Origin: JALQXV01 sp051005235
GTDB taxonomy: Bacteria; Patescibacteriota; Saccharimonadia; Saccharimonadales; 2-12-FULL-41-12
DNA: 64,000 bases
Assembly (NCBI GenBank): GCA_051005235.1
Contig: JBPCJO010000040.1
Location: 3,896-67,895 of the forward strand
Direction: 5' to 3'
Shown piece by piece: positions 23,920 to 32,622 of this stretch (its first letter is position 1; each line of letters starts with the position of its first letter). Both the position numbers and the translations under genes were made by a program. Under the pieces are notes generated by a model. That model saw only the letters and a program-made list of their open reading frames with translations, was not told the DNA's origin and searched no databases.

Positions 23920-24705
23920 ATGGCAGAAAACGTATACCGCGAAGCAATCGAAAAACCAAGTGACCGGGTGATTGTAGCCTTGGACGGAATGAACTGGGCC
24001 ACGGCTACAGAAGTAATGGGTGAGGTAGGCCAATATGTGGGAATGGCCAAAGCCAATGCGCTTGCCCAGAAGCCCGGCTGGGAAGCAACCGTACAGCGCT
24101 TTGCTGACCTTGGAGCATTTACAATGGCTGATGCCAAATACAAAGATATTCCATTTACCATGGAAAATCATCTGACCGAAGTTGCAGAGTGCGCCCCAAC
24201 GCTTATTACTATTCATGCAGACAATACCCTAGAGGCTATCCAGGCAGCGGTAGTCGGTCGAAATAAGGGCAAAGACAACCTGGTTAGTCCATTTCATCGC
24301 GCCTGCAAAGATCGACTCGGGGGGATCTTAGGTGTCACCGTTCTGACCTCATATTCGGAAGATGACGCCCTCTCTATTTACGGCGATAGCCCAGAGGATA
24401 AAGTAGTTCAGTTTGCATACACAAGCCTAGAAGCGGGCATTGACGGGATCGTCTGTTCACCAAAAGAGCTAAAAGCTATCCGAAAGATTCCACAGTTAGA
24501 CAATTTAATAACGGTCGTACCGGGTATAACTCCAGCCTGGACTAAAAAGCCAGACGATCAAAAACGCATTTCTACACCTACCGAAGCGATCCAAGATGGC
24601 GCAGATTTCTTAGTGATTGGTCGGGCGATCACAAAACCGCCCGAGGGAATTTCTCGAGGCGAGGCCGCCTACCGGATAGCCGAAGAAATCTGGGAGGCAT
24701 TATAA
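23920..24705 (+). CDS. pyrF: Orotidine 5'-phosphate decarboxylase
   Basis: A 261-residue TIM-barrel enzyme that decarboxylates OMP to UMP. The catalytic Asp-x-Lys-x-x-Asp motif is ADAKYKDIP (about 70). VALDGMNWATA (about 19) and the phosphate-binding VPGITPAW ... FLVIGRAITKP follow in the expected order. Starts with a clear Shine-Dalgarno site and ends directly before pyrE. UMP made here feeds PyrH, also in this window. Confidence 0.9.
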   Translation: MAENVYREAIEKPSDRVIVALDGMNWATATEVMGEVGQYVGMAKANALAQKPGWEATVQRFADLGAFTMADAKYKDIPFTMENHLTEVAECAPTLITIHADNTLEAIQAAVVGRNKGKDNLVSPFHRACKDRLGGILGVTVLTSYSEDDALSIYGDSPEDKVVQFAYTSLEAGIDGIVCSPKELKAIRKIPQLDNLITVVPGITPAWTKKPDDQKRISTPTEAIQDGADFLVIGRAITKPPEGISRGEAAYRIAEEIWEAL

Positions 24706-25362
24706 ATGGCTTATACTAGCAACCCAGAAGCACTCGCCACCGGCTTATACGATCGCGGCTTTGTCCGTTTTGGTGATTACACCTTAAAATCTGGCCTGTG
24801 GTCACCGGTCTACATTAATTTGCGCGGTGTTGGATCGTATAACCGAACCTCAGAAATACGTAGAGGCAGACAGGCTGACATCAGAGGCAGTATTGTACGA
24901 GCCTACAGCGACCAAGTCGAGGCTTTTGAACATGACCATATTTTGGGGATCCCGGAGGCAGCCTTAACTATAGCTGGCCTGGTAGCCCATCACTCCAACC
25001 AATCAGCCCTTCAAATGCGGGTCAAAGAAAAGGCGCACGGTGAACCAGTTAACATTGAAGGTGACTACTGCGAAGACGAACGGGTTGTTTTAGTCGACGA
25101 TCTAATTACCACCGGTGGCGCCAAAATCGAAGCCAAAGAAAAAGTCGAGGTTCATGGCCTGAAAGTGGCCGGTATCGCGGTACTCGTTGACCGTGAGCAA
25201 GGCGGCGTTCAGCAACTGGCTGAGGCCGGAATCCGAACCGAAGCGGCGATTGGCATGACCACCTTAATCAACATACTGGCCCAAGAGCGCCGGATCGACG
25301 AAGCCCAAACCGAGCTTCTTAGAGGTTACTTTGCCGGTGATATTACTGAACGGCCAGTGTAA
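24706..25362 (+). CDS. pyrE: Orotate phosphoribosyltransferase
   Basis: A 218-residue type I phosphoribosyltransferase that joins orotate to PRPP. TLKSGLWSPVYINLR (about 27-41) is the orotate-site segment, and VVLVDDLITTGGAK (about 127-140) is the PRPP motif. The ATG follows the pyrF stop with no gap, so the two are one operon and presumably balanced. The family is sound; a somewhat unusual insertion (RRGRQADIRGS, about 53-63) is present. Confidence 0.88.
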   Translation: MAYTSNPEALATGLYDRGFVRFGDYTLKSGLWSPVYINLRGVGSYNRTSEIRRGRQADIRGSIVRAYSDQVEAFEHDHILGIPEAALTIAGLVAHHSNQSALQMRVKEKAHGEPVNIEGDYCEDERVVLVDDLITTGGAKIEAKEKVEVHGLKVAGIAVLVDREQGGVQQLAEAGIRTEAAIGMTTLINILAQERRIDEAQTELLRGYFAGDITERPV

Positions 25363-25372
25363 GCATTACCCT

Positions 25373-25963
25373 ATGCTGTTACAACTCTACCAAGCCGGCG
25401 AACCAGTTTTACGAAAGACTGCTAAGAAAGTTACTAAGGTCGCGCTCAACCAGGCACATACCCAACAAACAATAGAATTAATGATTGATACCCTACGCGA
25501 TCATCCTGGAGTCGGCTTGGCCGCACCCCAAGTAGGCGAAAACCTACAGATCATAATTATCGAAGATAAAAAAGCATATCACAAGAAATTGCCAGCCATG
25601 CTTCTCAAAGAGCAGGGACGTAAGCCGGTACCACTACAAGTTCTCGTCAACCCTATACTGAAAGTTACAAAATCAGATACAAAACAATATTTTGAGGGAT
25701 GTTTAAGTATAAACGGCTACCGGGCAGTGGTGCCACGAGCATTCGAGGTTGAAGTACGTGCCCTGGACCGCACAGGTCAGCCTGTGGCGTTTACTGCCTC
25801 TGGGTGGCATGCCAGGATTTTACAACACGAGATTGATCATCTAACTGGCATTTTATATACCGATCGTATGCAGGTTCGTTCGTTTATGACGGAGGCGATT
25901 TTTAATAAAAAATGGAGTAAAGCTGCATCGGCTATGATCAAGAAACTTGATCATACTGCGTAG
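25373..25963 (+). CDS. def: Peptide deformylase
   Basis: A 196-residue metalloenzyme that removes N-formyl groups from new proteins. All three motifs are present: GVGLAAPQVG (about 43), EGCLSING (Cys ligand, about 108) and QHEIDHLTG (two His ligands and Glu, about 152). The ATG at 25373 (MLLQLYQAGEPVLRK) is chosen by homology, since family proteins begin just before the first conserved strand. It lies 10 bases after the pyrE stop. Confidence 0.92.
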   Translation: MLLQLYQAGEPVLRKTAKKVTKVALNQAHTQQTIELMIDTLRDHPGVGLAAPQVGENLQIIIIEDKKAYHKKLPAMLLKEQGRKPVPLQVLVNPILKVTKSDTKQYFEGCLSINGYRAVVPRAFEVEVRALDRTGQPVAFTASGWHARILQHEIDHLTGILYTDRMQVRSFMTEAIFNKKWSKAASAMIKKLDHTA

Positions 25964-26058
25964 CGTGACAGCTCACGTTAGAATCTTGGAACATTCACCA
26001 TTGCTTACACATTAATCACCAGTAACGTTTAGTCAGCTTATTAATTTAGAGCTGTCAG

Positions 26059-26583
26059 CTAGTTCCGTTCCCATGTAAATAAATTGTGATCCGGCTTATG
26101 TGTTAGTACAGCTTCGGTACGACTAAAGCCAGCACTAAGCACATTGGCTTCTGAAACATGGTTAGCTTTATTAACAAGCGTCCAGGCTTTTCCGTCAAAA
26201 TGTTCACAAACAATTTCCAGTCTTTTCTGCAAAGAAAGTTTGCCGAGACCTTGTCCACGAAACGCTCCAACAATCCAGCCAGATACATTTGGCCACGATG
26301 GATCAACTTGCTCGGGAGGCTGCTTGATAACCGTAATAATTGCTTGACCCACAGTAATGCTTCCGGCCATCACTACAAATAATTCTCGACTTCCAACTTC
26401 GTGCGATGTAACAAGTTGGTCAAGGTTCTGCTTAGAGCTTTTTAAATCACGATATTGGTTGAGCGTACCCGGAAACTCTGCGTCTATGTCTTGGTTGCCC
26501 GGCATGGAAAGGTACTTACAGAGATCGACTGCAGCAGCATCATAATTTAACACTTCTGTTATAGGTATAAGACTCCCTAACAT
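26059..26583 (-). CDS. GNAT-family N-acetyltransferase
   Basis: A 174-residue protein. The acetyl-CoA motif A reads FRGQGLGKLSLQKRL (about 110-124), preceded by the beta-4 strand region VSGWIVGAF. The C-terminal WTLVNKANHVSEANVLSAGFSRTEAV is the usual last helix and strand of the fold. The substrate (protein, amino acid, drug) cannot be deduced. It is a single-gene unit. The short IR pair TGACAGCTC/GAGCTGTCA flanks its 3' side at about 25967 and 26050. Confidence 0.82.
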   Translation of the reverse strand: MLGSLIPITEVLNYDAAAVDLCKYLSMPGNQDIDAEFPGTLNQYRDLKSSKQNLDQLVTSHEVGSRELFVVMAGSITVGQAIITVIKQPPEQVDPSWPNVSGWIVGAFRGQGLGKLSLQKRLEIVCEHFDGKAWTLVNKANHVSEANVLSAGFSRTEAVLTHKPDHNLFTWERN

Positions 26584-26797
26584 AAAACAAAGTTACCATC
26601 GAAGTGACATTTTGGCAAATACTAGGTGACGTATCTGCTCACTACCCCCACCATCTCAAACATATACTCCTAAATTAGCTACTTTTTAATCGTGTGTATA
26701 AAGTGCACACTATACATAAATCTAACACCTTAGCAATATACTAGTGTGTACTGAGTGTGTTTTTGAAAAGTTAGGTAATAGGGTGTGGGCAGTTACC

Positions 26798-26953
26798 TGG
26801 TGACTCGCCGGGAATCCGTCGTCGCATGCGCTCCTTTGGGGAAATCGGCGGTCTTTCTCGGAGCAAGCTCCTGCGAGAGCCCTTGATTATCGCCCCCGTT
26901 TGCCAACCGCTTTCAGTGGTTACGGCAATCCGGGTTCAACTCTGTGGCATGCA
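26798..26953 (-). repeat. Post-tRNA cassette ending in a copy of the tRNA-Glu 3' end
   Basis: Read in the direction of the tRNA, the terminator is followed by GAACCCGGATTGCC, an inverted exact copy of 14 bases of the tRNA T-arm region. A GGAGC/GCTCC hairpin follows, then a near-copy of the tRNA 3' end (about 20 bases, ending CACCA) at 26798-26817. The order of parts equals that after tRNA-Ser (4010-4141), and both share AAGGAGCGC near the distal end. Confidence 0.65.
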
Positions 26954-26985
26954 GTAAAAAGCCCTCCACCCGGAGAGCTTTTTAC
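26954..26985 (-). terminator. Rho-independent terminator of tRNA-Glu
   Basis: A 14-pair stem with one mismatch (GTAAAAAGCTCTCC with GGAGGGCTTTTTAC on the minus strand) and a 4-base loop, directly after the encoded CCA. Confidence 0.85.
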
Positions 26986-27060
26986 TGGTGACCTCACCGG
27001 GAATCGAACCCGGATTGCCAGGATGAGAACCTGGTGTCCTAACCGTTAGACGATGAGGCC
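26986..27060 (-). tRNA. tRNA-Glu (anticodon CTC), CCA encoded
   Basis: A 75-base tRNA. Acceptor stem GGCCTCA pairs with TGAGGTC, and D-loop TAACGGTTAGGAC is typical of tRNA-Glu. Anticodon stem-loop CCAGG-TTCTCAT-CCTGG gives CTC, and the T-arm is CCGGGTTCGATTCCCGG. CCA is encoded. It reads GAG. It is followed by a terminator and an odd cassette. Confidence 0.96.
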
Positions 27061-27190
27061 ATGTGTACTATTCATACATACATTAAAAATATATGAAACG
27101 CCTGCAATGATGCAAAATGCATGTATTATACCTTGCTAACAGAGCAAAATTATACTACACCCATTGGCTACTGTATACTGTTAGGAAGTA

Positions 27191-28504
27191 ATGCTTGTGG
27201 TTATAATTGTAACTAGTATCGTCGTCGTAGGGTTGGCAATTGCCAGCTATTTTTGGTGGGCCAATGCCAAAAAGACAGACGGCAATTGGTCGCACGGCAG
27301 CAACGAAAAACAACTGGCAGGTGCCTTGCTCAGTAAAGAAATTCAAGCCGAAATTTTAATCACGTCGATTACTGATGGCATTATTGTGACCGATACTCAA
27401 AATAAGATTACGCTTTTTAATAACGGGGCGGCGACAATGACTGGCTGGTCAGTCGAAGAGGCAATGGGGATCGATGCGCTCAGTGTATTTCCACTGCTCG
27501 GCGACGAAAAAACCAACACCCTAATAGCGCCTGGGGTTCATCCGTTTTCGACAGTTTTACAAACCCGCACCGCGGTAAAAGAAACTGTTCAACTTGTCAA
27601 CCGACACAACCAGCATCTTTTTATTTCGGCAGCTATCTCCCCGGTGGTGATTCCAAAAAGCAACGAGTTGGTTGGTACGGTCGCTGTTTTTCGCGATGTC
27701 AGCCGCGAAAAAAGCGAAGAGCAACAACGGGTCGACTTTGTCAGCACGGCCAGTCACGAGATGCGTACGCCGGTGGCAGCCATCGAAGGCTACTTAGCGC
27801 TTGCCCTCAACGATAAAGTCAGCAGTATCGACCTTAAGGCGCGTGATTATCTCGAAAAGGCCCACTCTAGCACGCAACACCTTGGTAAGTTGTTTCAAGA
27901 CTTGTTAACCAGCGCCAAAGCCGAGGACGGCCGCTTAACGAGCCACCCGGTAGTAACTGAAATGACCAGCTTTATTGAGCACCTGGCAGAAGACTTGCGT
28001 TTTGGAGCCGAGAAAAAAGGTTTGCAAATGGAATATATTACCAGTGATATAAATACTGAAACCGGCGTCCTTGATGCCCGCGGCAAGGTTATTAAACCGC
28101 TCTATTACGTCTCGGTAGACCCCGACCGGATCCGTGAGGTCATTACTAATGTTTTCGATAATGCCGTCAAATATACCGAGGAAGGCAAGATCTCGTTAGC
28201 AATCACCGGTAATAATGAGGTTGTACAAATTCGAGTTATTGATACCGGACCGGGTATACCTGCTCAAGACGTACCACATCTGTTCCAAAAATTTTACCGC
28301 GTTGATAACTCAGCTACCCGCTCAGTTGGCGGCACCGGCCTTGGCTTATTTATCTGTAAAAAAATTGTCGAGCTTTATAGTGGCACTATCTGGGCCGAAA
28401 GCGAAGTCGGCAAGGGCAGCACCTTTTATATAAATATACCCCGCTTACCGGCTCAACGGGCCCAGCAATTACTACAAGCCGAGAAGGCAGCAACGCTGGC
28501 TTAG
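27191..28504 (+). CDS. Membrane-anchored sensor histidine kinase with PAS domain
   Basis: A 437-residue protein. One N-terminal helix (about 2-22); PAS domain (about 50-170, DGIIVTDTQNKITLFN); HisKA domain with phospho-acceptor His189 in ASHEMRTP; HATPase domain with N-box DNAVKY, G1 DTGPGIP and G2 GGTGLGL. The whole kinase is intact. AGGAAG 5 bases before the ATG acts as ribosome site, and TATACT lies just upstream. The response-regulator gene follows 87 bases later with its own promoter. The signal is unknown; with no extracellular sensor domain, the PAS domain probably senses it. Confidence 0.93.
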   Translation: MLVVIIVTSIVVVGLAIASYFWWANAKKTDGNWSHGSNEKQLAGALLSKEIQAEILITSITDGIIVTDTQNKITLFNNGAATMTGWSVEEAMGIDALSVFPLLGDEKTNTLIAPGVHPFSTVLQTRTAVKETVQLVNRHNQHLFISAAISPVVIPKSNELVGTVAVFRDVSREKSEEQQRVDFVSTASHEMRTPVAAIEGYLALALNDKVSSIDLKARDYLEKAHSSTQHLGKLFQDLLTSAKAEDGRLTSHPVVTEMTSFIEHLAEDLRFGAEKKGLQMEYITSDINTETGVLDARGKVIKPLYYVSVDPDRIREVITNVFDNAVKYTEEGKISLAITGNNEVVQIRVIDTGPGIPAQDVPHLFQKFYRVDNSATRSVGGTGLGLFICKKIVELYSGTIWAESEVGKGSTFYINIPRLPAQRAQQLLQAEKAATLA

Positions 28505-28533
28505 TCTTACTTGGAGGTAACATAAGCATAAAC

Positions 28534-28546
28534 GTGATATAATCAC
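28534..28546 (+). promoter_or_regulatory. Response-regulator promoter with palindromic -10 region
   Basis: GTGAT-ATA-ATCAC is a perfect palindrome with a 3-base centre that contains the -10 TATAAT (28538-28543) and the extended TGA. A symmetric protein site over the -10 would suit autoregulation. A similar but imperfect palindrome covers the -10 at 37407. Confidence 0.55.
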
Positions 28547-28591
28547 CCCATACACAAATGCACCTAAAAATATAAACAGGATACTAGAGCA

Positions 28592-29755
28592 ATGGCCAAA
28601 ATAATGCTCGTCGAAGACGACAACAATTTACGTGAAATTTACGCAGCGCGCCTACAAGCCGAAGGGCACGAAATTGTGGCTGCCCGCGACGGCGAGGAAG
28701 CCTTAGCGTTAGCCGTCAAAGAAAAACCCGAGTTAATCATATCCGACGTTATGATGCCGCGTATTAGCGGCTTCGACATGCTCGATATTTTACGTAACGC
28801 CCCCGAAACCAAAGATACAAAAGTCATTATGATGACCGCGCTATCACAAGCCGAAGATAAATCTCGGGCCGATAAGCTCGGCGCCGACCGTTACCTAGTT
28901 AAATCACAGGTTACCCTCGAAGATGTGGCCAGCGTGGTTCGTGAAGTCCTCGAAGGTCGGCCGCCTGCCGAAGCTCCTGCGCCCGAACCAAACCTGCCAT
29001 TGCCAGTCAACGAACCAGCTCCTGCCCCAGCGCCGGTGGTTGCAGCGCCAGTAGCGCCCGCTCAGCCCGACCCTCCAATTGTTGCGGCTCCCGTAGCGCC
29101 CGCCCCGCAACCCGATCCAGTCGCTGTAGCGCCGCCTCAACCCGTAGGAATTCCTCAACCGACACCAACACCTGCGCCGCCAGCACCCGTTCAGCCCACC
29201 GACCCCGTCGTGGCGGCGGCACCAACACCCCCAGCGACACCTGTTGCAGCAACCGATACTAGTACGCTCGAAGACGACCCTTTAAGAGCTATTGCCGAGG
29301 AGCTCGCTCGAAGCCAGGAGCCAGCGCCGAGTACCGCACCGATTTTCGAAGAAGTCGAGACGTCGGCGCCAGCACCCGTCCCAGCTGCTTCTGTGCCAGA
29401 GACTGCTACACCACCCATCAATGTTGAGTTACCTTCGCCTCCACAAGCTGCTCCCGAGCCAATCGTAGAGCCACCAGTTGTGCCACCGCCAGTAGCCACG
29501 GCACCAGAGATAGAGTCCACTCCAGAGCCCGAACAAAGCACGGTTAAAACTAATAACAACACATCTGGTATGCGCGTCATACAACCGATTAGCGACCCAC
29601 TAGCCAAACCAGATCTCAATAAATTACTTGCCGACGAAGAACGTATGGCAGCAGTCCAAAACCCTACGGCAAACACCGTAGTTACACCTGAGGGTAGTGC
29701 CACCCCCGCCAATGAGCCACCGAAAAACAACGATCTTAACAATATAGCTCTTTAG
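28592..29755 (+). CDS. Response regulator: receiver domain with long Pro/Ala-rich tail
   Basis: A 387-residue protein. Residues 1-122 form a complete receiver (acid pair VEDD, phospho-acceptor Asp52 in ISDVMMP, Thr82, Lys104 in YLVKSQ). Residues about 123-330 are almost entirely proline, alanine and acidic residues (PAPAPVVAAPVAPAQPDP), followed by a short C-terminus (MRVIQPISDPLAKPDLNKLL). There is no DNA-binding or enzymatic output domain. It may act as a scaffold or through partner binding. It is the likely partner of the PAS kinase directly upstream. The tail is repetitive and GC-rich compared with its neighbours. Confidence 0.88.
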   Translation: MAKIMLVEDDNNLREIYAARLQAEGHEIVAARDGEEALALAVKEKPELIISDVMMPRISGFDMLDILRNAPETKDTKVIMMTALSQAEDKSRADKLGADRYLVKSQVTLEDVASVVREVLEGRPPAEAPAPEPNLPLPVNEPAPAPAPVVAAPVAPAQPDPPIVAAPVAPAPQPDPVAVAPPQPVGIPQPTPTPAPPAPVQPTDPVVAAAPTPPATPVAATDTSTLEDDPLRAIAEELARSQEPAPSTAPIFEEVETSAPAPVPAASVPETATPPINVELPSPPQAAPEPIVEPPVVPPPVATAPEIESTPEPEQSTVKTNNNTSGMRVIQPISDPLAKPDLNKLLADEERMAAVQNPTANTVVTPEGSATPANEPPKNNDLNNIAL

Positions 29756-29759
29756 GAGT

Positions 29760-30431
29760 ATGCAAACACGCCTAAATAAATTTTTGGCTCAACATACTGA
29801 CGTATCACGGCGAGGCGCTGATGATTTAATCGCTGCCGGCAGGGTAGATGTAAACGCTCAGGCAGCCACAGCCGGCCAAATGGTCAGCCCAGACGACGTA
29901 GTCACTGTCGACGGTAAAGCTGTTATTGCATCTCATACTCAAGAGTTGACAACGGTTATGCTACATAAACCAGTTGGCTATGTCTGCAGCCGGAACGGGC
30001 AGGGTAGCCAGACAATTTACGAATTGCTGCCTCTTGAGCTGCAGCATCTTAATTCGGTCGGCCGGTTAGACAAAAATTCATCCGGCGTACTGCTGCTAAC
30101 CAATGACGGGCAGCTAGCCAATGAATTGACACACCCGCGCTATCAAAAAGTAAAAGTCTATGAGGTTTCCCTCGATAAGCCACTCCAACCTTTGCATCAA
30201 CAGATGATCACCGATTACGGCATTACACTTGAGGACGGACTCAGCAAATTCCAGTTAGAGAAACAAGACGACACGGCCAAAACGCTCGTTGTTACGCTTC
30301 GCGAGGGACGTAACCGACAGATTAGGCGCACCTTTGAGGTGCTCGGGTATACGGTCACTCGTTTGCACCGGACTAGCTTTGGCCCGTATCAGTTAAAAGA
30401 GTTAGCAGTGGGCAAGTTAGTATTATTATAG
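29760..30431 (+). CDS. rRNA pseudouridine synthase, RsuA/RluB/RluE/RluF family
   Basis: A 223-residue protein. N-terminal S4 RNA-binding domain (1-60: RLNKFLAQHTDVSRRGADDLI), then the catalytic domain with GRLDKNSSGVLLLTNDG containing the catalytic Asp (about 103), and the C-terminal motif GRNRQIRRTFEVLGYTV. It isomerises a uridine in rRNA; RluB (23S) is the most likely role, but family members are hard to separate by eye. It begins 4 bases after the response-regulator stop. Confidence 0.9.
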   Translation: MQTRLNKFLAQHTDVSRRGADDLIAAGRVDVNAQAATAGQMVSPDDVVTVDGKAVIASHTQELTTVMLHKPVGYVCSRNGQGSQTIYELLPLELQHLNSVGRLDKNSSGVLLLTNDGQLANELTHPRYQKVKVYEVSLDKPLQPLHQQMITDYGITLEDGLSKFQLEKQDDTAKTLVVTLREGRNRQIRRTFEVLGYTVTRLHRTSFGPYQLKELAVGKLVLL

Positions 30432-30447
30432 CACCAAATAATCTATA

Positions 30448-30476
30448 TTGTCAATACGCTCAAACAGAGGTATAAT
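30448..30476 (+). promoter_or_regulatory. Promoter of der
   Basis: -35 TTGTCA (30448-30453), 17-base spacer, consensus -10 TATAAT (30471-30476), then 7 bases to the ATG at 30484. A textbook promoter giving a leaderless message. Confidence 0.8.
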
Positions 30477-30483
30477 AGGTGTA

Positions 30484-31854
30484 ATGAATAAACGCTCAGC
30501 AGCACCGATCGTCGCGATAGTGGGCCGTGCCAACGTTGGCAAGTCCAGCTTCTTCAACGCGGTCCTCGAACGTCGCGAAGCCATTATTGCCGACGAGCCG
30601 GGCACCACCCGCGACAGTATTATGGCCCGTGCCCAGATCGAAACCAGTAAAGGCCGCCAAGATTTTTGGCTAGTCGATACCGCTGGCATCAAAGATGCGG
30701 CCGACGACTTTGAGCTGACTATCCAAGACCAGATCTTGCAAGCCGCCGACAGCGCCGACGTCATTATTGTCATGGTCGAAGCCCACGTTGGCATTAGCGA
30801 AGAAGACCGCCGTGTCGCAAAAATGGCACTCAAAACCCGCAAACCGGTCATTTTAATCGGCAACAAAGCCGACAAAGCCCGTGGTCAAAAACTCGACCAT
30901 TTGCAGAAACTCGGTGTTAAAGCAATTTTTACTACCAGTGTCACCCAGTCGAATGGTATCGTTGACGTTCTCGAGCACCTGGCAGAAATTTTGCCGAAAG
31001 CCACCATCGACGTTGACGACGACCGGATCCGCATCGCTTTGCTGGGACGCCCCAACGTCGGTAAATCGGCTTTGTTTAACGCCCTCAGCCAAAAACAGCA
31101 AGCCATTGTGGCAGACCGGGCTGGAACCACCCGCGATATTAACCGCACCATCGTTCGCTACAACGGCCGCGAGATCGAGCTGCTCGACACCGCTGGTATT
31201 CGCCGCAGCGGCAAGGTCGAAAAAGGAGTAGAGAAGTTTAGCGTCCTCCGTTCACTGGCCGCCATTGAGCAATCCGATATTTGCTTACTGCTTATGGACG
31301 TCAACGAGCTCAACGTCCAGTTAGACCAAAAGATCGCCGGCATCATCAAAGAGGCAGGCAAGGGCCTCGTGCTGGTAATCAGCAAATGGGATAGCCTCGA
31401 AGACAAAGATGCCTACACCCGCGACGCTTTAGCACCCCAAATCGCGCACCACTACGCGTTCGTACCGTGGGCCCCACTGATCCTCACCAGCAGCGTCACC
31501 GGCCAAAACGTCACCAAGATCTACGACCTTGCCCTAGAAATCATGGAACAACGCGCCAAACGCATTAAAACCACCGAGATCAACCGCTGGCTCCGCCGGG
31601 TCACCGACCGCCACCCGCCCGCTGGCCTCAAGAATCGTAATCCAAAACTCAACTATATCGTCCAAGAAGACGACAACCCAATCCCCAGTTTTAAGGTGTT
31701 CGGCTCACACACCAAGTTCTTGCACTGGAGCTACAAACGCCACATGGACCGCCAAGTCCGCGAAGAGTTCGGCTACAGCGGCACCCCCGTACAGTTCTGG
31801 TTCATCGAAAAGCACGTCACCCACAAACATGGCCACAGTCCAACAAAAGACTGA
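30484..31854 (+). CDS. der: Ribosome-assembly GTPase Der (EngA)
   Basis: A 456-residue tandem GTPase needed for 50S subunit maturation. First G domain: GRANVGKSS, DEPGTTRDS, DTAGIK, GNKADKA. Second G domain: GRPNVGKSA, DRAGTTRDI, DTAGIRR, SKWDSLE. C-terminal KH-like domain (about 360-456). The ATG at 30484 follows the -10 by 7 bases, so 12 in-frame codons upstream belong to the promoter and are excluded. Codon use is strongly C-ending, suggesting high expression. Confidence 0.96.
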   Translation: MNKRSAAPIVAIVGRANVGKSSFFNAVLERREAIIADEPGTTRDSIMARAQIETSKGRQDFWLVDTAGIKDAADDFELTIQDQILQAADSADVIIVMVEAHVGISEEDRRVAKMALKTRKPVILIGNKADKARGQKLDHLQKLGVKAIFTTSVTQSNGIVDVLEHLAEILPKATIDVDDDRIRIALLGRPNVGKSALFNALSQKQQAIVADRAGTTRDINRTIVRYNGREIELLDTAGIRRSGKVEKGVEKFSVLRSLAAIEQSDICLLLMDVNELNVQLDQKIAGIIKEAGKGLVLVISKWDSLEDKDAYTRDALAPQIAHHYAFVPWAPLILTSSVTGQNVTKIYDLALEIMEQRAKRIKTTEINRWLRRVTDRHPPAGLKNRNPKLNYIVQEDDNPIPSFKVFGSHTKFLHWSYKRHMDRQVREEFGYSGTPVQFWFIEKHVTHKHGHSPTKD

Positions 31855-31870
31855 CGCACTTGTTTTTAGC

Positions 31871-31917
31871 TACTATACCTCGGTTTCATTATATTTTAAT
31901 GAACTCTAGGTATAGTA
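31871..31917. repeat. Repeat family A palindrome, copy 2
   Basis: TACTATACCTCGGTTTCATT ... ending CTAGGTATAGTA; imperfect arms around TATATTT. Between der and pth, just upstream of the pth promoter. Confidence 0.7.
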
Positions 31918-31943
31918 GATAGGGGGTAGGGAGGTCTCATGAT

Positions 31944-31972
31944 TTGTCAGAACAAACTGACTAGGTGATACT
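31944..31972 (+). promoter_or_regulatory. Promoter of pth
   Basis: -35 TTGTCA (31944-31949), 17-base spacer, -10 GATACT (31967-31972), 8 bases to the ATG. Confidence 0.7.
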
Positions 31973-31980
31973 AGATACCT

Positions 31981-32622
31981 ATGAGCCTATTCGCCAAACG
32001 ACCGATCCTTGATTCAAACGCGCCGCTATATTCACTGGGCCTCAGTGCAACGGTAATTATCGTCGGACTCGGCAACCCGGGTAAAGAGTACGCTGGTACC
32101 CGCCATAATATCGGTTTTGACGTGATCGATAACTTTGCTAAAAAGCAGGGTTTTGACCCTTGGCTGATTAAAAAAGACATGCACTGCATGCAGGCCAGCC
32201 ACACGCTTGGCACGACCCGGGTTATTTTATGTAAACCGACAACTTTTATGAATGAAAGCGGCCGGGCAGTACAGTCTATGCAACATTTTTATAAGATCGA
32301 CAACAGTAAGACCCTTATAGTCTACGACGAGCTGGATATTGACTTTGGACAAATCCGAACCCGCGTCGGCGGCAGTAGCGCTGGCCATAACGGTGTTAAA
32401 TCGGTAACTAGCGCCTGCGGCGAAGACTACGCCCGCGTCCGGATTGGCATTGGCCCAAAAAAGCCGGCAGTCATGGACAGCGCCGACTTTGTTCTAGCAA
32501 AATTTAGCAAAACCCAATTAGAAGACATGCCAGCACTCAAACAAGAAGCCAACGCCATAATCAGCGAATACGCCCACGGAGCAGGCCAGCTGCTCGCAGA
32601 GACGCGCTCGTTTATTATTTAG
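31981..32622 (+). CDS. pth: Peptidyl-tRNA hydrolase
   Basis: A 213-residue enzyme that frees tRNA from stalled peptides. The catalytic and tRNA-binding residues are visible: Asn in GLGNPGKEY, His in GTRHNIGFD (about 43), Asn in TTFMNESG (about 91), Asp in VYDELDI (about 116) and Asn in GHNGVKS. About 22 residues precede the usual N-terminus (SLFAKRPILDSNAPLYS); the leaderless promoter spacing supports this longer start. It converges with the minus-strand small-protein pair, overlapping 8 bases. Confidence 0.93.
   Translation: MSLFAKRPILDSNAPLYSLGLSATVIIVGLGNPGKEYAGTRHNIGFDVIDNFAKKQGFDPWLIKKDMHCMQASHTLGTTRVILCKPTTFMNESGRAVQSMQHFYKIDNSKTLIVYDELDIDFGQIRTRVGGSSAGHNGVKSVTSACGEDYARVRIGIGPKKPAVMDSADFVLAKFSKTQLEDMPALKQEANAIISEYAHGAGQLLAETRSFII

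Larger units (their letters stand above)
26584..26985. other. Gene-free 400-base interval with post-tRNA cassette
   Basis: No coding frame is convincing. The left part (26584-26790) is AT-rich with loosely related CACACTATA/TATACTAGTGTG half-sites. The right part is the tRNA-Glu cassette and terminator described separately. Confidence 0.5.
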
